From Methylorubrum rhodesianum (lineage in GTDB: Bacteria; Pseudomonadota; Alphaproteobacteria; Rhizobiales; Beijerinckiaceae), in NCBI RefSeq assembly GCF_014199985.1, contig NZ_JACHOS010000005.1:124001-188000 (forward strand): a stretch of DNA of 64,000 nt, written 5' to 3'. This document shows positions 11,023 through 20,344 of the stretch, piece by piece. Numbering within the stretch: the stretch's first letter is position 1; each line of letters begins with the position of its first letter. The notes beneath the pieces are model-generated. The model saw only the letters and a program-made list of their open reading frames with translations. It searched no databases and was not told where the DNA came from. The position numbers were made by a program, and so were the translations under genes.

Positions 11023-12003
11023 ATGCAGACAAAAAAACTCGGCCGCACCGGTCTCGACATCTCGCCTCTCTGCCTCGGCTGCATGACCTACGGCGTGCCG
11101 GAGCGGGGACCGCATCCGTGGACGATGCGGGAGGAGGAGAGCCGGCCGCTGATCAAGCGGGCGCTCGATCTCGGGATCAACTTCTTCGACACCGCGAACT
11201 ACTATTCCGACGGCACCTCGGAGGAGATCGTCGGCGGCGCGCTCAAGGACTATGCCGACCGCGACAGCATCGTGCTCGCGACCAAGGTGTACTACCCGCT
11301 GAAGCATCAGCCCAATGCCGGCGGCCTCTCGCGCAAGGCGATCTTTTCCGCGATCGATGCTTCGCTCAAGCGCCTCGGCACCGATTACGTCGATCTCTAC
11401 CAGATCCACCGCTGGGACTACGCCACACCGATCGAGGTGACGCTGGAGGCGCTCCACGACGTCGTGAAGGCGGGTAAGGTCCGGTATATCGGCGCCTCCT
11501 CGATGTTCGCGTGGCAGTTCTCGAAGGCGCTCTACACCGCCGACCTGAACGGCTGGACGCGGTTTTCGACCATGCAGAACCATCTCAACCTTCTCCACCG
11601 CGAGGAGGAGCGCGAGATGATTCCGCTCTGCGCCGACCAGGACATCCCGCTCCTGCCCTGGAGCCCGCTCGCCCGCGGGCGGCTCACCCGCGATTTCTAC
11701 GCCGGGAGCGCCCGCCAGGAGAGCGATCTCGTCGGAAGAAATCTCTACGACGCCACGCTCGAGGCCGACCGCAAGGTGGTCGAGGCGGTCGCCGAGGTGG
11801 CGGAGAACCGCGGTGTGCCGCGGGCGCAGGTCGCGCTCGCCTGGGTGATCCGGAAGCCGGGCGTCGCGGCGCCGATCATCGGCGCCTCGAAGCCGGGGCA
11901 TCTCGACGACGCGGCGGCGGCCCTCGACCTGAAGCTGACGTCGGACGAGATCGCGCGGCTCGAAGCCCCCTATGTTCCTCACGCCGTGGTCGGATTCCAG
12001 TGA
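11023..12003 (+). CDS. Aldo/keto reductase
   Basis: A 326 aa NADPH-dependent oxidoreductase of the aldo/keto reductase superfamily, YajO/AKR11-14-like. The N-terminus KLGRTGLDISPLCLGCMTYG and the FFDTANYYSDGTSEE segment (catalytic Asp and Tyr) near residues 50-65 are diagnostic. Lys (ATKVYYP) and His (YQIHRWD) complete the tetrad. The cofactor-binding end reads IIGASKPGHLDDAAAAL. The frame extends upstream to 10873; ATGs at 11014 and 11023 are both possible, and I took 11023 (MQTKKLG) because it matches the family's N-terminus. Its TGA overlaps the ATG of the SixA-like gene by one base, so the two are likely coupled. Substrate unknown. Confidence 0.9.
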   Translation: MQTKKLGRTGLDISPLCLGCMTYGVPERGPHPWTMREEESRPLIKRALDLGINFFDTANYYSDGTSEEIVGGALKDYADRDSIVLATKVYYPLKHQPNAGGLSRKAIFSAIDASLKRLGTDYVDLYQIHRWDYATPIEVTLEALHDVVKAGKVRYIGASSMFAWQFSKALYTADLNGWTRFSTMQNHLNLLHREEEREMIPLCADQDIPLLPWSPLARGRLTRDFYAGSARQESDLVGRNLYDATLEADRKVVEAVAEVAENRGVPRAQVALAWVIRKPGVAAPIIGASKPGHLDDAAAALDLKLTSDEIARLEAPYVPHAVVGFQ

Positions 12004-12530
12004 TGCGCCGCCTTCTGCTCCTGCGCCACGCCAAATCCGCCTACCCGCAGGGCGTGGGCGACATCGACCGCCCGCTCAATGCCCGCGGGCGCGAGGCCGC
12101 GCCGCTGATGGGCGCCTATATCGCCCGCGAGTCGCTGACGCCCGACCATGTCATGGTCTCGCCGGCCCGCCGCACGCAGGAAACCTGGGAGGCGGTGCGG
12201 GCGGAGTGGCCCGAGACGCCGATGGAGACGGTGCCCTCGATCTACGAGGCGCCAGCCGGGCGCATCCTCGACGCGATCCGCTCCGCCCCGGCCGAGGCGC
12301 GAAGCCTGCTCGTGATCGGCCACAATCCCGGCCTCGGCGATCTCGCTCTGCGGCTCGCGGGGGAGGGGCCGAAGGAGCTGCGAAACGACCTTCGCGACAA
12401 ATTCCCGACGGCAGCGCTCGCCGTGCTGGAATTCGAGGCGCAGGGCTGGGAGCCGATCGCTGCGGGCGCCGGGCGTCTCGTGCGATTCGTGCGCCCGCGC
12501 CAGCTCGCGGCGGAGATGGACGACGATTGA
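12003..12530 (+). CDS. SixA-type histidine phosphatase
   Basis: A 175 aa member of the histidine phosphatase superfamily. The N-terminal LLLLRHAKSAYP carries the catalytic RHA/G motif (phosphorylated His at residue 9), SPARRTQETW supplies the second Arg, and VIGHNPGLGDL near residue 103 supplies the second catalytic His. Length and RHAKS motif fit the SixA phosphohistidine phosphatase branch, which in E. coli removes phosphate from PTS-related phosphohistidine proteins. The actual substrate here is not shown. The start codon overlaps the stop of the aldo/keto reductase. Confidence 0.85.
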   Translation: MRRLLLLRHAKSAYPQGVGDIDRPLNARGREAAPLMGAYIARESLTPDHVMVSPARRTQETWEAVRAEWPETPMETVPSIYEAPAGRILDAIRSAPAEARSLLVIGHNPGLGDLALRLAGEGPKELRNDLRDKFPTAALAVLEFEAQGWEPIAAGAGRLVRFVRPRQLAAEMDDD

Positions 12531-12623
12531 CGGGTTTCGGGAGGGGGCCATCGAACCCTTCACCGCCTCGCGCCGTTCCCTGACGAGAACAGCCGAGCTG
12601 ACACCGCGTGAGGGAAGACGGGC

Positions 12624-13898
12624 GTGCTCCTCGAAACGCTCCTTGCCGTGACGATCCTGGTGCCGCGGATCGAGCCTGCGATCGACGCCGCGTGGGCCCG
12701 CCTGCCGGCTCTTCCGCAGGCCGCGGAGGCTGAGCCCGCGCCGGCTCCGAGCTTCAGCCAAGTGGCACGGGCCGTCTCCAACTGGCGGGAACAGGCGGGC
12801 GAGAACCTCGCGCCGGGCACACTCGCCTTCGTCGTCCGCCACGCGGCGACCGAGCCGAGCTTCGTCGCCCGCTGCGTGCGGCTCAACAATTACTGGTGCA
12901 TCAAGCAGGCGCGCTGGTCCGGCGAACTCGGCGGCGACGCGGAGGGCCATACCGGCTTCGCCACCGCCGCCGACGGGGCGGATGCGGCGGTCCAGCTCCT
13001 TCGCCGCTACCAGCGCGATTTCGGGCGGCGCTCGGCGCTCGCGATCGTGCGCCGCTGGGCGCCCTCAGAATGCGGTGTGCCCCGCCCGGTCGTGGCGGCG
13101 AGCGCGGCGGCCGGGTCGTCCGGCGCAGCGTCCAAGCGGCCGGCCCGGCGGACGCCGGTGGCCGCGGTCTCGAAAACGATCGCGCCGCAGGGCATCGGCG
13201 GTACGTTGCGCGCCCGGTTCCTCGCCCGGCACGGACGGGGCGGCGTCGCGCGGGCGGCCCCCGTCGCCACGGGAGGCTTGCGGGTGCAGCCCTGGTCGGC
13301 CCGTGCGCGGCTCGCCGGGCATCCCGGACGCGCAGCCCGGGCCGTGGCGAGACCGGCCGTCCCCCTGCCCAAGCCGGCCGCCGATATCGCGACGGGCCTG
13401 ACCGGGACGAGCGCCGGAAATGCCGCCGCGACGCCGAAGATTGCGCATATGGCGGCCCCGAAGGCGCCGACGCCGCCGGCCTCCGTAATCCGTTCGTCCG
13501 TCGCCGCCGGCGCGGCCGATCCCGCCGCCCTGCTGGCCCCCGACCGGCTGGCCGCGGAAGCGGCGGCGCTGCCCTCGATCGCGGCTTCGCTGCCGAAGGG
13601 CAGCCTGCTCGATCTGAGCCTGCCGGCTCCGGTCTGCGCCGGCGACGAGACGCGGATTCGCAACTACGCGGCGCGGATTGCCGGCAGCGTCGGCCTCAAG
13701 CCCGACGACGATCTCCGTCTCTTCCGCGACGACGGGCGCCCGACCGACAATCTCCTTCCCGTGATGCTGGCGATGTCTTCGGTCGAACTCGGCACCCTGC
13801 AGGCCTCGAAAGCCCTCGTCAGCGCGGCGATCGAGCGGTTGGAGGCGCGCCTCTCCGGCAGCGCCTCGTCACAGTCGCCAGCGAACTCGGCGCTGTAG
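12624..13898 (+). CDS. Secreted protein with muramidase-like N-domain and Ala/Pro-rich tail
   Basis: A 424 aa protein with a GTG start. The first 20 residues form a hydrophobic export-like segment. Residues about 65-150 contain NNYWCIKQA, a GFATAADGADAAVQLLRRY-like stretch and RRWAPSECG. This reminds me of the short domain in phage-type and cell-wall proteins that ends in an I(I/V)xRWAPP motif, but I cannot name the family with confidence. From about 150 to 330 the protein is low-complexity Ala/Pro/Arg/Gly, probably disordered. The last 90 residues are ordered again, with one cysteine. It precedes the NRPS genes by 351 bases on the same strand, without evidence of co-function. Confidence 0.6.
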   Translation: MLLETLLAVTILVPRIEPAIDAAWARLPALPQAAEAEPAPAPSFSQVARAVSNWREQAGENLAPGTLAFVVRHAATEPSFVARCVRLNNYWCIKQARWSGELGGDAEGHTGFATAADGADAAVQLLRRYQRDFGRRSALAIVRRWAPSECGVPRPVVAASAAAGSSGAASKRPARRTPVAAVSKTIAPQGIGGTLRARFLARHGRGGVARAAPVATGGLRVQPWSARARLAGHPGRAARAVARPAVPLPKPAADIATGLTGTSAGNAAATPKIAHMAAPKAPTPPASVIRSSVAAGAADPAALLAPDRLAAEAAALPSIAASLPKGSLLDLSLPAPVCAGDETRIRNYAARIAGSVGLKPDDDLRLFRDDGRPTDNLLPVMLAMSSVELGTLQASKALVSAAIERLEARLSGSASSQSPANSAL

Positions 13899-14249
13899 GA
13901 ACTTGCCGCAGCGAGCACCGGCCTGTCCCGGCGTGATGACGCGCGGATAGAGGAGAAGCACTACTCCCAACGAGGCAGATGATCGCCCTCTCCTCGCTGC
14001 TATGGTCGCGGCGACGTCTTCCGGGGGCTTGAATGAGACCGGCCGAGACAACGGCCGCCACACTCCTGGCGACGCGATGACGCTCCTGCTCACGATGCGA
14101 CGGCAGGTGTGCCTCATCGGACGCCCGATCGCCGAGCGCCCGGCTGGAATCCGGCGGCGCGGCGGGCGTCCGGTCAGGGATGCCCGGCGGATCGAGTATC
14201 CGCCGCCCCGCCCGTCGCCGACGAGCCGCACGGCCAGACGAGGATCGGG
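13899..14249. other. Intergenic region before the NRPS genes
   Basis: 351 bases with no frame showing the local third-position GC bias over its full length. It must hold the promoter and leader of the NRPS operon; I see no clear terminator, no canonical -35/-10 pair and no riboswitch-like fold. Confidence 0.5.
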
Positions 14250-17200
14250 ATGTCCTGCATCGATGGCGAGGCTGTTTTCCAGGCGGTCGCAGCCCCGCGC
14301 ACCGTGCCCGTTGCCGAGGAGGAGAGCCGACCGGCCGCGCCACCCGCAACGATGACGCCGCAGGAATTGCAGGAGGTCTTCCGGCACCAGCTCGATGCCG
14401 TGTGCCGGGTCGTGGAGGAGCAGCTTCGCACGCTCACCCGAACCTGCATGGCCGCGCGAGTGAACCTGTCCGGGCCGCGGGCATCGGTGGAACCGTCCCC
14501 GGCTCCGGCGCGGGCGGATTGCGAAAAGCCGCGGCCGCTCACCGACGGCGAGTCCGAGATCTGGCTGGCCGCACAATTCGGCGCCGAGGCCAACGCCGCG
14601 ATGACCGAGATCGTCACCCTGCGGATTAACGGCCCCCTCGACGCGGAGCGCCTTCTGACCGCCCTGCGCGCCGTGCTCGGCCGGCACGGCGCCCTGCGCA
14701 GCCGCTTCTCCCCGAGCGGCGAAACGGTGCGGGTCGATCCCGCCGGGACCGTACCGGTGCGCTCCGCCGATCTCTCGTGCGAGGTGGAGCCGGAGGCCGC
14801 GCTCGCCACTGAGCTCCACGGGCTGGCCGGCCTGTCGTTCGATCCCGTCGCCGGCCCGGTGGCGCGGGCCGACCTTCTTCGCCTCGGCGAGCGGCGCCAC
14901 GTCCTCGTTCTCTCGGCCCACCATATCGCCTGCGACGGCTGGTCCTTCGCGGTCCTGGCCGACGAGATCGCCCATGCCTATCGCGCCGGCCTGGATCAGC
15001 TGGCGCCGGTTCCCCAAGTCGATGGCGCCGTCGCCCCAAAGGCGGAGGCGGACCGGGCGCTGCGCTACTGGGCCGACCTCTATACCCGCCCGCCCGAGCC
15101 GCTCGACCTGCCGACCGACCGGGCGCGACCGAAGCTGCGCGGTTTTGTCGGCGACACCCGGAGCGCGGCCCTGCCGCCGACGCTGGTCGCCGCCGTGAGG
15201 GCACTCGCGGCGCGGCAGGGGCAGACCGTGACCGCCACGCTGCTCGCGGCCTTCCAGGTGCTGCTCGCGCGGCTCTCCAGCCAGGACGATCTCGTCGTCG
15301 GCGTGCCGGTGGCGGGGCAGCCGCGCTTGGGCGAGCCCGGGCTCGTCGGTCACCGTGCCGACCTCCTGCCGCTGCGGGCCCGGCTCGACCCCGCAGAGCC
15401 TTTCGCCGCCCATCTCGCCCGCACCGCCGCGGCCCTGGCCGAAGCGGGAGCCCATGCCGATTGCACGCTCGGTCGGCTGCTGCGTCATCTCGACCGGCCG
15501 CACGACCCCGCACGTCCGCCGCTGGCGCAGGTGCAGTTCAACCTCCAGCGCTGGCCCGAGGCCCTCGATTTCGGGGCTGAGCTGCGCGGCGTCTTGGCGC
15601 CGGCCCCAAAGCGATACTCGACCTTCGAGCTCACCGTCAGTCTCAGCGAGACGGCCGACGGGCTGACGCTCGACGCTACCTACAACCGCGCCCTGTTCGA
15701 GCCTGCCACGATCGAGCGCTGGATCGGCCACTACCTCACCCTTCTCGGGCATCTCGCCCGCGATCCGGCGCAGCCGATCGGACGGGCCCCGCTCCTCGAT
15801 CCGGCCGAGCGGCAGACCATGCTCTCGGACTGGAACGCGACCGAGCGGGCTCACCCGCTCCATGTCGGGGCGATGCGCGCGTTCCGGCTTCATGCGCGGC
15901 GCACCCCCGACCGGATCGCGATCCGCTTCGGCGAGGAGACCGTCTCCTACGCCGCCCTCGACCGCTGGGCCGACCGCATCGCCGCCGCCTTGCTCGGGCG
16001 GTCCCTGCCCGAGGGCGCCCGCGTCGGCCTTCTCATGCGCCGCTCGCCCGGCCTGGTCGCGGCGATGCTGGGCGCGTTGCGCGCCGGCATCCCTTACGTC
16101 CCCCTCGACCCGGCCATGCCACCCGCCCGCCGCGCGGCAATCGTCGCGGATGCCGGGATCGGAGCGATGCTCACCCTCGCCGCCGACCGCACGCTCATGC
16201 CGGAGGGCGGTCCGCGCGTCATCGAGGTCGACCGGCTCGACGGACCGGCCCGCACCCGGTTTCCGCGCGTCCCGGCGGATCGCGCCGCCTACCTGATCTA
16301 CACGTCGAGCACGACCGGCGCGCCGAAGGGCGTCGAGGTGCTCCATCGCGGCCTGTCGAACCTGCTGTTCTCGATGGCGCGGACACCGGGGCTCGGGCCC
16401 GAGGACCGCCTGCTCGCGGTGACGACGGTGACCTTCGACATCGCCGGGCTGGAATTGCTGCTGCCGCTGATCCGCGGCGCCCAGATCGTGCTGGCCTCCG
16501 CCGAGGAAGCGCGCGACGGACATGCGCTCCTCGCCTGCCTCGAAGCGAGCGAGGCCACCGTGCTCCAGGCGACGCCGATGACGTGGCGGCTCCTGCTCGA
16601 GGCGGGCTTCCGCTCCCGCCCCGGCTTCACGATGCTGTGCGGCGGCGAGGCTCTCCCACTCGATCTGGCCCGGCGCCTGACCGCGGGCGGGGGCACCTTG
16701 TGGAACCTCTACGGGCCGACCGAGACGACGATCTGGTCCTCGGCCGAGCGGGTCGATCCGGGCGCGGAGACGATCACGGTCGGGCGGCCGATCGACAACA
16801 CGAGCCTGTTCATCCTCGACCCTCAGGGCGAGCCGGTGCCGGTCGGCGTCACGGGCGAGTTGCTGATCGGCGGCGTCGGGCTCGCCCGCGGCTATCTCGG
16901 GCGGCCAGACCTGACGCAGCGGAGCTTCATCGAAAGCCGCCTGCCGGAATGCGCCGGGGCGCGGCTCTACCGGACCGGCGACCGCGCCCGCTACCGGCCG
17001 GACGGACGCATCGAGATCCTGGGGCGGGCCGACCACCAGATCAAGCTGCGCGGCTACCGGATCGAGCCGGGCGAGATCGAGGCGGTGCTGCTGCGCCAGA
17101 CCGGACTGCACGCCGTCGTGGTTTTGCGCGCCGACGCGGCAGGGGAGGATCGCCTCGTCTGCTACTTCGTCCGCGCCGAAGGCGAGGCGGCTCCGACCCT

Positions 17201-17729
17201 ACGAACCCTGCGCGCCGCGCTCGCCCGCGAGCTTCCGGACTACATGATCCCCTCGCAATGGGTCCGGCTGCCGGAGCTGCCGCTGACGGCGAGCGGCAAG
17301 ATCGACCGCAAGGCGCTGCCCGCCCCGGAGACCCAGCCCCACGGCCTTGCCGCCGAGCCGGCCCCCGCCGCGACACCGCTGCCGCTGAAGCCGGCGATGG
17401 TGCGCACGGCGGATGAGGGCTTGGAGGCGAGGCTGGCCGCGATCTGGCGGGACGTGCTCGGCCTGTCCGCGGTCGCGCGGGACGACGACGTGATCGCGCT
17501 CGGGGCGGATTCGCTGGCCGTGTTCCGCATCGTCGCACGGGCGCGGCGGGAGAACCTGCCGGTCGGGGCGAGCGACCTGTTCCAGGAACGCACCATCGCC
17601 CGGATCGCCGCGCTGCTGCACGGCCGCATGGAGGAGGGCGGGGACGCCTCGGCGCCCCGCGTGCCGATCGCCCCGATCCGGCGCCCGCGGCCGGCGGACA
17701 CCGAGCGCGCCGCGGTCGGCCAGGGGTGA
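14250..17729 (+). CDS. Nonribosomal peptide synthetase, C-A-T module (predicted glycine)
   Basis: A 1159 aa NRPS with one complete module. After a 95-residue N-terminal extension containing an amphipathic helix (residues about 35-65, possibly a docking region) come: a condensation domain (about 95-530) with HHIACDGW near 224; an adenylation domain (about 555-1025) with YTSSTTGAPKG near 683, NLYGPTETT near 819, YRTGD and GKIDRK; and a carrier domain with LGADSL (phosphopantetheine Ser1088). The ten specificity residues read D730 I731 L734 Q773 L796 G798 L820 I828 W829 K1017, which is the textbook glycine code. The A3 loop has Ser where Gly is usual (YTSS, not YTSG). Start 14250 is preceded by GAGG at good spacing; ATG 14352 is an alternative. 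The stop overlaps the next NRPS gene. Confidence 0.93.
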   Translation: MSCIDGEAVFQAVAAPRTVPVAEEESRPAAPPATMTPQELQEVFRHQLDAVCRVVEEQLRTLTRTCMAARVNLSGPRASVEPSPAPARADCEKPRPLTDGESEIWLAAQFGAEANAAMTEIVTLRINGPLDAERLLTALRAVLGRHGALRSRFSPSGETVRVDPAGTVPVRSADLSCEVEPEAALATELHGLAGLSFDPVAGPVARADLLRLGERRHVLVLSAHHIACDGWSFAVLADEIAHAYRAGLDQLAPVPQVDGAVAPKAEADRALRYWADLYTRPPEPLDLPTDRARPKLRGFVGDTRSAALPPTLVAAVRALAARQGQTVTATLLAAFQVLLARLSSQDDLVVGVPVAGQPRLGEPGLVGHRADLLPLRARLDPAEPFAAHLARTAAALAEAGAHADCTLGRLLRHLDRPHDPARPPLAQVQFNLQRWPEALDFGAELRGVLAPAPKRYSTFELTVSLSETADGLTLDATYNRALFEPATIERWIGHYLTLLGHLARDPAQPIGRAPLLDPAERQTMLSDWNATERAHPLHVGAMRAFRLHARRTPDRIAIRFGEETVSYAALDRWADRIAAALLGRSLPEGARVGLLMRRSPGLVAAMLGALRAGIPYVPLDPAMPPARRAAIVADAGIGAMLTLAADRTLMPEGGPRVIEVDRLDGPARTRFPRVPADRAAYLIYTSSTTGAPKGVEVLHRGLSNLLFSMARTPGLGPEDRLLAVTTVTFDIAGLELLLPLIRGAQIVLASAEEARDGHALLACLEASEATVLQATPMTWRLLLEAGFRSRPGFTMLCGGEALPLDLARRLTAGGGTLWNLYGPTETTIWSSAERVDPGAETITVGRPIDNTSLFILDPQGEPVPVGVTGELLIGGVGLARGYLGRPDLTQRSFIESRLPECAGARLYRTGDRARYRPDGRIEILGRADHQIKLRGYRIEPGEIEAVLLRQTGLHAVVVLRADAAGEDRLVCYFVRAEGEAAPTLRTLRAALARELPDYMIPSQWVRLPELPLTASGKIDRKALPAPETQPHGLAAEPAPAATPLPLKPAMVRTADEGLEARLAAIWRDVLGLSAVARDDDVIALGADSLAVFRIVARARRENLPVGASDLFQERTIARIAALLHGRMEEGGDASAPRVPIAPIRRPRPADTERAAVGQG

Positions 17730-20293
17730 GGGCCGGCGGCATGCGGCATTTCACGCAGGAGACACCGGCGGTGCCGGGCGAAGCGCACGGCGGCGATGCC
17801 TTCACCGCCCGCTGTTCCCACAGCCAGACGCGGTTCTGGCTGCTCGACCAGCTGCGGCCGGGCGATCCGAGCCTGCACGTCGCCGCCCGTTGGCGCATCG
17901 CCGGACGCCTCGACGCCGAAACCCTCACCCGCGCCTTCCGCATCCTCATCGATCGGCACGAGGCCCTGCGTACCTCCATCGTCGGGGAGGGCGGCCGGCC
18001 GGTGCAGCGGATCGCCTCATCGGTGCCGCTGCCGTTCTCGGAAATCGACCTGTCCGGCCTGCCCGGCGACCGGCTGGGGGAAGCCCGGGCGATCGCCGAT
18101 TCGGAGGCCCTGAAGCCGTTCGATCTGGCGCGGGCGCCGCTGCTCCGGGTGACGCTGCTGCGGCTCGGGCGCGGGGATTCCCTGCTGCTTGTCACCGCCC
18201 ATCACAGCATTTGCGACGGCTGGTCGATGGTGGTGCTGGCGCGGGAGTTCGTGGCGATCTACGGCGCTCTGATCCGGGGGCAGACACCGGCTCCGGCGCC
18301 CCCGGCGCTGCACTATGCCGATTTCGCCGAATGGGAGATCGCGCCCGGGATCGCCGCAGCGGCGGAGCGGGACCTCGCCTTCTGGGCGCAGTCGCTGCGC
18401 GATCTGGCACCGTTCGAGCTGCCGCCGGACCATCCGCGCCGCCCGGGCCGGGAGCGGCGCTTCGCCGCCGAGACCCGCCGGCTTCCCACCGAACTCGGCG
18501 CCCGCATGGAGGCTTACGCACGGGAGCACGGCGTCACGCCCTTCGTCCTCGCCTGCACGATCCTGTTCGGTCTGCTGAACGCGCGCACCGGACGCGGCGA
18601 CATCGCCATCGGCACACAGGTGCTCGGGCGCGACGAGGTCGAACTCGAAGGGGTCGTCGGCACCTTCGTGAACACGCTGGTCCTCCGGAGCGATCTGCGG
18701 ACGGAGCAGAGCTTCGCCGACCGGCTCGCGGCGATGCGGCACACGATCCTCGACGCCTGCGACCATGCGCTCGCCCCGTTCGACCGGGTGGTGCAGGCCC
18801 TGGCGCCCTGCCGCGACGGATTGCGGCCGCCGCTGGTGTCGGTCAACATCCGGCTCCGCCCTGCGCCCGGACCGACGCGGCCGGCGCTCGCGTCGGCCGA
18901 AGGATCGGCCCCGATCCGCCTCGTCGATCTCGACTATGCCGCCAGCGGCAGCTTCTTCGACCTCGATCTCGAGCTGGCGCCGACCGAGGCGGGCTGGAGC
19001 TTGGTCTGCGAATACGACGCCGGCCTCTACGAGGCCGCCACCGTGGCCGCCCTGCTCGCGGATTTCGAGCGCTCCGCCTACGCGGCGGTCGGCGCCCGCC
19101 TCCCCAATCCGGCGCCGTTCGCGGGCGAGGCCTCGGGCGGAGCGGCTGGCCCCCCACCCCTGGACGCATCACCGGATCGTCCGATGGACGCAGCCAACGA
19201 CGCGCCCGACCGCCCCGAAACCCTGGCCGAGCCCGACGGCGGATCCGACGCGCTCCTAATCAAAGTGCGGGCGATCTGGCGCGAGATGCTGGGCCGCCCG
19301 GATCTCTCCGACGACGACGATTTCTTCGCCTCGGGCGGCCACTCTCTGCTGGCGGCCCGCCTCGTCGCCCGGATCGAGGCGGCGACGGGCCGATCGGTTC
19401 CGCTCTGGTCCTTCTTCGAGGCGGGCACGGTGGCGCGGCTCTGCGCCCTGCTCGCGGGCGAGGCCACGGCGGGCGTACGGCACCGCTCGCTTCAGGAGGT
19501 ACCGAGGGCAGCGGATCGGCCCGGCTTCACCGCGATTCATCACGCCGCCGCCGACCACGAACTCTACCGGCCGCTGGCCGAGGCCCTCGGCGCCGATCAG
19601 CCCTTCGCGACCCTGCAGCTCGAGAGCCGGCTTCCTCCGCAGGAGGAGACGCTGGAGCGGCTCGCGGGCGCCTATCGCGACGCCATCGATGCCGCCCAGC
19701 CGCGAGGACCGATCCGCCTCGTCGGCTTCTGCCGCTCCGGCGTCCTCGCCTTCGAGATCGCCCGTCAGTTCGCGGAACGGGGCCGTGACGTCGCGCTCGT
19801 CGTCCTCATCGATTGCTGGGAGCCCGGCTACTTCCGCCGTCTTGCGCCGCACGAGCGTGTCCGGGCCGCCTCCGCCTACCGGCGCGGACGGTTCGCCGCG
19901 CTCCTCCGCCATCTGCGCCGCGACGGGGCCGCCTACCTCGTCTCGCGGACGCATCTCCGGCTCCGCTCGAGCCGGGCTTGGCGGCGAATGCGGCGCATCC
20001 TGCATCGCGCGGGGTTCGCCTCTCCGAACCCCGAGGAGACGTTCTGGCAGCTGACCGACGATCTCGACGCGCTGGCCCTGGCCTATGAGCCGCGTCCTCA
20101 TCCCGGGCCGGTCCTTGTCGTGCGCAGCGAGAGCATCCCCGTCGGCCCGGCGCTCGACCCGATGCTGGGCTGGCGCGCCTTCGCCGAGAACGGCGAATCC
20201 GTCAGCGTCCCCGGCTTCGGCCACGAAGGCGCCTTCTCCGCGGCCGGATGCCGGGTGATGGCCGCCAAGATCAGCCTCATGGCCTGTCGGTGA
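17726..20293 (+). CDS. Nonribosomal peptide synthetase, C-T-TE, no adenylation domain
   Basis: An 855 aa protein whose GTG start overlaps the previous stop (GTGA); an ATG at 17741 with GAGGG upstream is an alternative. Condensation domain at about 25-460 with HHSICDGW near residue 158; carrier domain with ASGGHSLLAARL (phosphopantetheine Ser540); then a C-terminal type I thioesterase (about 595-855). No adenylation domain lies between C and T, so this carrier must be loaded in trans, or the module only condenses and releases. In the thioesterase the nucleophile elbow reads GFCRSG at 667-672, placing Cys669 where Ser is usual; the catalytic His is in GFGHEG (His833). No MbtH-like gene or phosphopantetheinyl transferase is seen nearby. 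Confidence 0.9.
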   Translation: MRAGGMRHFTQETPAVPGEAHGGDAFTARCSHSQTRFWLLDQLRPGDPSLHVAARWRIAGRLDAETLTRAFRILIDRHEALRTSIVGEGGRPVQRIASSVPLPFSEIDLSGLPGDRLGEARAIADSEALKPFDLARAPLLRVTLLRLGRGDSLLLVTAHHSICDGWSMVVLAREFVAIYGALIRGQTPAPAPPALHYADFAEWEIAPGIAAAAERDLAFWAQSLRDLAPFELPPDHPRRPGRERRFAAETRRLPTELGARMEAYAREHGVTPFVLACTILFGLLNARTGRGDIAIGTQVLGRDEVELEGVVGTFVNTLVLRSDLRTEQSFADRLAAMRHTILDACDHALAPFDRVVQALAPCRDGLRPPLVSVNIRLRPAPGPTRPALASAEGSAPIRLVDLDYAASGSFFDLDLELAPTEAGWSLVCEYDAGLYEAATVAALLADFERSAYAAVGARLPNPAPFAGEASGGAAGPPPLDASPDRPMDAANDAPDRPETLAEPDGGSDALLIKVRAIWREMLGRPDLSDDDDFFASGGHSLLAARLVARIEAATGRSVPLWSFFEAGTVARLCALLAGEATAGVRHRSLQEVPRAADRPGFTAIHHAAADHELYRPLAEALGADQPFATLQLESRLPPQEETLERLAGAYRDAIDAAQPRGPIRLVGFCRSGVLAFEIARQFAERGRDVALVVLIDCWEPGYFRRLAPHERVRAASAYRRGRFAALLRHLRRDGAAYLVSRTHLRLRSSRAWRRMRRILHRAGFASPNPEETFWQLTDDLDALALAYEPRPHPGPVLVVRSESIPVGPALDPMLGWRAFAENGESVSVPGFGHEGAFSAAGCRVMAAKISLMACR

Positions 20294-20344
20294 ACCCGGT
20301 CGTCGAGCGATCTCCTGACCGATCCGGCTGAGCGCTCCGGGACG

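Noticed and set aside
14002..14355. Small plus-strand frame before the NRPS that might be an MbtH-like protein.
   Set aside because: No MbtH signature residues; Arg/Pro-rich translation and it overlaps the NRPS start in another frame.
13869..17111. A 1080-codon minus-strand frame across the NRPS.
   Set aside because: Low-complexity Arg/Gly/Ala/Asp-rich translation with no domain, antisense to clear C, A and T domain motifs.
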